The translations under genes and the position numbers were made by a program. From positions 7,082,001-7,146,000 of the forward strand of contig CANTUQ010000159.1 of assembly GCA_947683425.1 (NCBI GenBank): 64,000 nucleotides of DNA. The letters run 5' to 3'. Positions 57,312-64,000 of the stretch are shown piece after piece; the first letter of the stretch is position 1; the number at the start of each line of letters is the position of its first letter. This DNA comes from Excoecaria cochinchinensis (lineage: Eukaryota > Streptophyta > Magnoliopsida > Malpighiales > Euphorbiaceae). Below the pieces are notes generated by a model. The model was given only the letters and a program-made list of their open reading frames with translations. It did no database searches and was not told the origin of the DNA.

Positions 57312-60300
57312 TTAGCCGTGGAACCTTTTGAGTCTGTCGACATTGATCGGCTCTTTGAATTCGTTCCCATCGCTATCTGATAAGATTGCAGCCCCTCTGG
57401 ACAACAGCTTCTTAAGGATGTACGGCCCTTCCCAAGTAGGTCTGAATTTCCCCCTGATGTCTGGTATCCCTGGCCTCATCTGCTTGAACACCAAGTCCCC
57501 TTCTTTCAGCGGGTGCTTCCTCACTTTCTTTCCGAAGGTTCTCGCCAGTCTCTTCTGGTAAATCTGATTGTGATAATAATCTTTCAGCCTACTTTCATCC
57601 AGTAAGTTCAAGTGCTGTAACCTCTGCTGCGCCCATTCGGCTTCCGGGATTTGGGCTTCCATGAACACCCTTAGAGATTTGAGTTCTATCTCTACTTGCA
57701 ATACTGCCTCCGTTCCGTATACCAGGGAAAACGGTGTAGCGCCTGTAGATGATCTTACCGTCGTTCTGTATCCCCACAGGGCGAAGGGTAACTTTTCAGC
57801 CCAGTCCTTGTAGGTTTGGACCATCTTGGACAAGATCTTCCTCACATTCTTATTGGCGGCTTCTACTGCTCCATTCGCTTGCGGTCGGTAGGGAGAGGAT
57901 TTATGATGCTCAACACCATATTTCTCGAGAAGTTTTCTGGTTTCTCCCATGAACTGCACTCCATTATCAGACACTATGTGATGAGGGAGGCCATATCTGC
58001 ATATCAAATTCCTCTCTATGAATTTGGCCATGTCCCTTGCGTCAATTTTCTTGAAAGATTCTGCCTCGACCCATTTGGTGAAATAGTCGATTGCGACTAT
58101 GATGTATCTGTGCCCATTGGACGCCGTAGGGCAAATCTCTCCAATGATATCTATCCCCCAAGCAGCAAACGGCCAAGGTGATGTCAGGTTATGTAGTTCT
58201 GATACCGGCAGGTGTCTCAGATCTGCGTACTGTTGGCACAACTGACATTGTTTGACATACTTTGAACAATCAGTGTCTATCGTAAGCCAATAAAAGCCTT
58301 GTCTCATGATCTTCTTGGCCAAGGTCAAACCATTCATGTGGGCCCCACAGACCCCTGCATGGGTTTCCTCCATTATCTTGCGCACTTCTCTTTCATTCAA
58401 GCACCTGAGCTGAATCCCATCTGACCGTCTTTTGTACAACACCCCTTCCAAGGATATGAACTGAGTAGACAACTTACGTATCATCCTCTGGTCTTTTTCA
58501 GTGGCTTCTTCTGGAAATCTATTGCTTTCCAAGTAATTCATGATATCAAAGTACCATGGCTTGCCATCCGATGCCTCGACCTCCATCACTGGCTCGGTTT
58601 CAAAACTAGGCTTATCAGAGCTCGAAATTAGCACCGGTTTCATGGCCACTCCTTCAGGGTTATCCCACATTGACACTAAGGTTGCCAGTGCATCAGCCAG
58701 ACGGTTCTCATCTCTGGGCACAAAGTGGAAAGTGCAAGTCTCAAACTGCCCACACATCCCTTTCAGATATTGAACATAGGGGACCAGTCATTCTTCTTTA
58801 ATAGCCCACTCGCCTCGGATCTGGTTTATTACCAAGGACGAGTCACCAAATACCTCTACGTTTCTTGCCCCCAATACAGCTAGAGCCTCTAACCCGAAGT
58901 TGCACGCTTCATACTCAGCTTCATTGTTGGTCGCCTTGTATCTCAGTTTCTTAGCAAGAGGAAGCTTCTCATTATCTGGGGTCGTCAGGATGATTCCGAC
59001 TCCGGCTCCTTTGTTATTCACTGCCCCGTCAAAATGCAACTGCCATCCTTGAACAGAAATCGTGCCTATGCTCTCGTCAGGAAAGGTAAATTCGGGGGTG
59101 TCCCCTTGGATAGGATGTTCAGCAAGAAATTCGGCTACAGCTCGCCCCTTAATAGTCTTGCGGGTGATGTATTGCACATCAAACTCTTGTAGCAAGAGCA
59201 GCCACCTCCCCATCTTTCCAAGCAAAGATGGTGCCTCCTGCAAATATCTTAAAGGATTCTGCTTGGCTACGGCCTGAACCTTGTATGAATGGAAGTAATG
59301 TCTCAGCTTCTTTGATGCCCAAATCACTGCAAGGCAGATCTTCTCCACTTCAGCATATTTTATTTCGTAAGCCAGGAACTTCTTGCTGAGGTAATAAATC
59401 GCAAACTCTACCCTAAATTCATCCTCTTGAGCCATCATGGCGCCCACTGAACCGTCTTCCACGGCCAGATACAGAATAAGCGGTTTAATAGGTTGCGGAG
59501 GCCTTAGTACTGGCGGATTTAACAGATACTCCCTGATATTATCAAAGGCCCTCTGGCAGTCTTCATTCCAGACTACAGGCTGATTCTTTCTAAGCAACTT
59601 GAAAACAGGTTCGCATATCGAAGTGAGCTTGGCAATAAACCGGCTAACATACTGCAGCTTGCCCAGGAAACTCCTTACATCTTTCTCTTTCTGTGGCACA
59701 GGCATCTCTCTAATAGCTTTCACCTTGTCGGGGTCAATTTCTATCCCCCTTTGACTGACGACATGTCCCAACAGCTTTCCTGAAGTCACCCCAAAAAGGC
59801 ACTTCTTGGGATTAAGTCGCAGATTATACTTATCGATCCTGGTGAAGAACTTCTCTAGAGCTTCAAAGTGTCCCTCTCGGGTGGCTGATTTGACCATCAT
59901 ATCATCGACATACACCTCCACTTCTTTGTGAATCAGGTCACTTAAGATCTTGGTCGCCATCCTCTGGTATGTGGCCCCTGCATTCTTTAGGCCGAAAGGC
60001 ATGACCCGATAGGCATAGGTGCCCCACTCCGTGATAAAGGCAGTTTTAACCCGGTCAGCTATCTTGTTCAGGATCTGGTTATAGCCCACATAACCGTCCC
60101 CAAAACTGTACATCGCGCAATTGGCGGCACTGTCTATCAATACATCAATATGGGGTAGTGGAAAATCATCTTTAGGGCAGGCTTTGTTAAGATCTCGATA
60201 ATCCACACACACCCTGACCTTTCCGTTCTTCTTAGCCACAGGAACCACATTTGCCAGCCATGTAGGATACTGGACTTCCACAAGGAACTTAGCTTCAATC

Positions 60301-63300
60301 TGCTGTCGAATTTCCTCCTTAACCTTGTCACCCCATTCCGGTCTTAGCCTTCTCAACTTCTGCTTCACAGGCTTGCAATCTGGATAAGTCGGGATGGCAT
60401 GCTCCGCCACAGCTCGGTCAATCCCCGGCATGTCCTCGTAGGTCCAGGCAAAGACTTTTTCATGTTTTCTTATTATTCTCTCAAAATTTTTTCTCTCCTC
60501 AGGAGTTATATTTGATGCTATTAGAATTTCTCTCGGGTTTTTCGAGGTTCCAAGATTAAAAGGCATTGTGCCAGTGGAGTCAATGTCAAAAATTGATGGA
60601 ATATGATCATGTTCATGCATGTTGAAATCATTAGAAACATCGCACAAATAAGTGAAATTGTTCAACTTATTGATAATATTATAGTTATCACTTACATCAT
60701 AAAAGAGTTCTGGAATAAAAAGACAATCTAGGCTAGAGTCTTCTTCTGCCGCTCCCGAGGTTGATGCTGTTGCAGCTTGCTCACTAACTTTCTGATTTAG
60801 CAGAGGCCCTTCAGGCACGTCGGAAGAAATCTTCAAATCCCCCATTTCCAGCTCTAAACCTGCTATCTTCTCTTTTCCTTTCAGCCTGGCAGCTACCATC
60901 TTCTCAGTAACGACCTCCTCAAGCTCGCACTTGTCCCAAGTGATACCCTGAGTCATGACTTCCTCATCCCAAAAGTCTTCAGCAGTCTTGACGAACCCGA
61001 CATGCCAGTCATACACATCATTAAAGATCTCAAAGCCAGGGACAATCCTCCCGTCTACCCATTGTGGCTCATCTTCACCAGTATACACACAAACTGAGGA
61101 TGCTGGCACAAAGCTCTCTGAAATGTGGGGGATCCTGTCTGTCACCCTCTTCTTGCCGAAGCCACCTCTATACCCCAGACCTTTCCGGTTCTTCTGCCCT
61201 CGAGTGGTGATCGCGGTCTGCAGCCCTTGGGAGCTTCTACCCAATCCAGCCCCGGGAAGATAATGCATTTTCTTCAACATATTAACCACAGCCGGGCTAT
61301 CTACTGATCCGTGCTCTTCCCCTATCATGGACACATGGAAGCCGCTAAATGGCTGATTGGCAATTTCCAGCGCTGAGACCCGGTTTTCCCTGGCCGCCTT
61401 GATAGTCACCACCTCCCCTTCGTGTGGGAATTTTATCATCTGATGCAGCGTGGATGGCACTCCCCCTAATTTATGGAACCAGGGTCTCCCAAGCAAGGCT
61501 GAGAAATTAGCAGGGATGGGCAATACTACAAATTCAACCTCCACCTCGATAGGTCCTGTCTTGACCAAGGTCTTGAAGGTTCCTGAGGCTTGCCTCCTCG
61601 AGTTATCGTAGGCCGTGATAGTTAGATCGGATCCGCTGAGCATATCCTCGCTTAAACCAAAAGCTTGCAAAGCTATTAAAGGGCACACGTTGATAGAAGA
61701 CCCATCGTCCACCATAACGCAAGCAGTGTGCTTACCGCTAATCTGTGCTTTAATGTACAAGGGTCGATTGTGATTGCGGCCCTCAACAGGTAAGTCTGCG
61801 TCGAAAAAGACCAATCTCTCCTCGGATCCTCCCTTAATTAAACCCAAAAGCTCTGATGGGGAAATAGTGGTGGCGACTGTGGCCTCAACCAGATCCTCTA
61901 CTACCTTCTGTCTATGAGAGGGGGATTGCCTCAACAAATCCCATATGGATATCTGAGCTGCGGTCTTCTTCAATTGCCTTATAATCTGTTCCTCCTCTGG
62001 CTCTTTCTCTGCTAATGGCTGTACCGGCTCAGGTAGCTTTGCAATCTCGGGGATCACCCTTCCACTTCTAGTGACAGCGCTTATCTCTCCCTCGTCTCCA
62101 TCGGAGCCCCACAGATCAAGGTTCAATCCTTCTTCACCCTCGGCTTCTCCACCGCTCTCACTGCTAGACCAGCAATCAAGAGTCGCCACAACTGCTTTCT
62201 CCTTCCCATCCTCGGAATTATCGACAGCAGACTCCTCACTCCCATACAGATCTTGTAGCACGTACCACTCTGGCAGGCTAGATTGAATCATAAACACGGG
62301 CGGTGGTACGGCATTATAACCAGGCTTCTTCTCAGTTTCTCTCTTCTCAGGGTCAGAGATCTGCTTGCTATCGATCAAGTCTTGGATAGAGTGCCGGAGC
62401 GCCTTGCACTTATCAGTGATATGGCCGGAGTGCTGGTGGAATGCACAGAATTCGTTGTCCTTATGCCCCGGTTTCCCTTGCGTCAAAGCTGGCCTAGGAG
62501 TTAGAGGGCGCAATTTTCCTTCCTTCATCAGCCTCCTCAAGACCCAGGATAATGGTCTCCCCATGTTCGAAAACTTCCTCTGGGTGGCTACCTCAGTAGC
62601 AGACACTTCACCCATTCTTCTAGTGCCGTTACTGGGACCTGCCGGCCTACTGGCTCCTTGACCGGGGTTAGCCCTTTTGGCGAAATTGTCATTGTTAGCC
62701 TTTCGGGTTAAGAACTCTCCCTCTGCTTTGATGGCTATATCTTTGAGAGACTCCCAGTCCTTTAACCCCTTCATCCTCAATCCCTCCTTCAAGTACGGGC
62801 TTGCGTTCTTAATGAAAAGACGGATCTGGTCCTGGGTATCAGGCTTTCGGCGCATCTCCATTACTCGGTTCCGCCATCGGGTAAGATACTCATGGAAGGA
62901 TTCCCCGGCCTTCTGCTTGAGTAGCTCAAGATCTTTCAGAGTCACCTCCATTCTGGTATTACAGTCGTACTGCCTCAGAAACTCCTCAGTGAGCAGATCC
63001 CAATCTTCTTTAGTGCGGCGGTCAAGGCCGTGATACCAATCTATGGCATGAGAGGTCAGACTCAGACAAAAGTATTCTACCTTCTGCTTCTTGGACAATG
63101 TGGTCCCCTTCATGGCCAGAGAATATTGCTTCACATGTGCGGTGGGATCAGAAGTACCATCAAACTTCGGCACATCAGGCATTTTGAAGTTATAAGGGAT
63201 CGGGTCCTCTCCGTCCAGCTCCCTATCCTCAGGATTCATCCCGTGAGCTCTGCCTATCATACGAGCCATAGCCTCGAACCTCTCTTCCATCTTTTTCAGA

Positions 63301-63662
63301 ATAAAGTCATCAGCCTGAGGCGCCTTCCCCTTCTCAGATACCATGCTCAACCTATCGTCCTCAACATCTCTATCGTCCTTAATTCTTAGCACTGGCCTTC
63401 TTCTCAGCTCTCCCGAAGCCACTGATCTTAACTCTACCAGCGGCGGCCTAACGGGCTCCTCTCGCCTTTCAACCCTTTCTTCTTCAGGCTCATTCTGTCT
63501 CATTAGAGGAGGAGGATTCTGTGGAGCATTCGACTGAGCATTCTGCTGTGCCAAGGCGGTCAACATATTCATCATCCTGCCCTCGAATTCTTCGAAACGG
63601 CGGCCCACTTCTTCAGCAATCATGGCCCTGGTGGCATCTTCCCCCCTCGGTGAGTTTGCCAT
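57312..63662 (-). pseudogene. E gag-pol polyprotein, one nonsense codon
   Basis: One frame from the likely ATG (complement of 63660-63662, MANSPRGEDATRAM) to 57312, about 2,100 codons, stopped only by TGA at 58788-58790, where F has CGA (Arg). In order: gag (FDGTSDPTAHVKQYS, zinc-like FCAFHQHSGHITDKC), protease with VDDGSS (near 61712) and LLGRPWF, a G-patch-like segment (near 61170-61280), acidic linker, RT with YVDDM (near 59915), RNase H, archaeal-type RNase H (FDGAVNNKG), then integrase with HHCC, GIDIIGEI, VSDNGVQF and NGAVEAANKN, all catalytic residues present. It makes the particle and all enzymes in one chain. This is the best preserved pol in the window, and a possible source of enzymes for F-type relatives. 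Confidence 0.9.
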
Positions 63663-64000
63663 CTGACATACTGTACCACTGATTTCTGATAAAATCTCCG
63701 GTAGACCCTCTCTATCTGACAGCTCAGGAGTAAGAACTCGGATCAGTCGCCCGGTTGGTGATCTAGTCCACCTGGGCAGATCTATGATGGCTGCAGGGAC
63801 AAAAGTTAGAATGATGCATGAAATGTAGGTATAATGCATGATCATGATATGCAACATTTACAGAGCACAAGCAAGCAAGTAGGTCCTTCCACCCTTATTT
63901 CTCCCACACACGTGGTCGTGCAGTCTCTTTCCTAGGCGGGATTAGCCCAAGGGTCAACGAGGGACCCAATGGACGCGTATGGTGCGCGGCGGAAAACCGG
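63663..64000 (-). other. E leader up to the window edge
   Basis: The gag frame is open up to 63857, but a 3' splice site (CCCTGCAG, complement of 63791-63798) suggests the real exon starts at 63790. Beyond it, the leader matches F 45240-45360 (CACGTGTGTGGGA and the inverted GTGCGCGG block). Confidence 0.5.

Larger units (their letters stand above)
33235..64000 (-). mobile_element. E: Tat/Ogre-type retrotransposon, open at the right edge
   Basis: 3' LTR 33235-35246, polypurine tract, sense accessory gene, divergent promoter region, antisense gene, then integrase to gag, all on the minus strand except the antisense gene. Interrupted by F between 38571 and 54726. The 5' LTR and the right target duplication are beyond the window. 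The pol sequence and the two RNase H-like domains place it in the Tat/Ogre group. Confidence 0.85.

Overview
This is plant nuclear repeat DNA, from an organism I cannot name beyond a flowering plant, most likely a eudicot. The evidence is Ty3/gypsy LTR retrotransposons of three plant clades (Athila, Tat/Ogre-like, Tekay/Del-like chromovirus), plant-type primer binding sites, plant-type introns, and no recognisable host gene. Almost every base belongs to a nest of retrotransposons inserted into one another.

Layout. The oldest layer is an Athila-type element on the minus strand, called A0 here. It is split into five pieces: 618-3423, 16898-17482, 20409-20617, 23228-24221 and 32805-33234. Into it went: (1) a full-length Athila element A1 (3424-16897, minus, target duplication CCCAC, LTRs of 1,777 bp each); (2) a solo Tat-type LTR (17483-20408, minus); (3) a solo Tekay-type LTR H (20618-23227, minus, target duplication GGCAT); (4) a Tekay-type element G (24222-32807, plus), whose 3' LTR is cut short; (5) a Tat-type element E (33235 to beyond 64000, minus). 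E is itself interrupted by F (38572-54725, plus), a tandem Tat-type complex of three LTRs and two internal regions. Bases 1-617 are unassigned.

Coding content. gag-pol is nearly intact in E (one nonsense codon). It is broken in A1 and G by several stops and frameshifts. In F it lacks the protease region and has two altered integrase catalytic residues. A1 and E also carry an accessory sense gene downstream of pol with a related N-terminal half. E carries in addition a two-exon antisense gene (55616-56922) divergent from its sense accessory gene.

Most notable signal. Nearly every LTR here contains a cluster of short palindromes. In Athila these are 33-bp hairpins repeated with a pitch close to 72-73 bp (75 bp at the first step in the LTRs), just upstream of a TATA box. 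A second array sits inside the element, upstream of another TATA-like site, a short leader exon and a 5' splice site that serve the accessory gene. In A1 the accessory start codon appears to be made only by splicing (A at the end of exon 1, TG at the start of exon 2). E has the same plan: palindromes between two divergent TATA boxes. Two related Tekay LTRs have palindrome arrays of unrelated sequence but the same paired geometry at the corresponding place. This looks like a promoter or regulatory architecture that keeps dyad symmetry and spacing while its sequence turns over.

All clade names are from recognising protein motifs and sequence comparisons by eye; no database search was possible.
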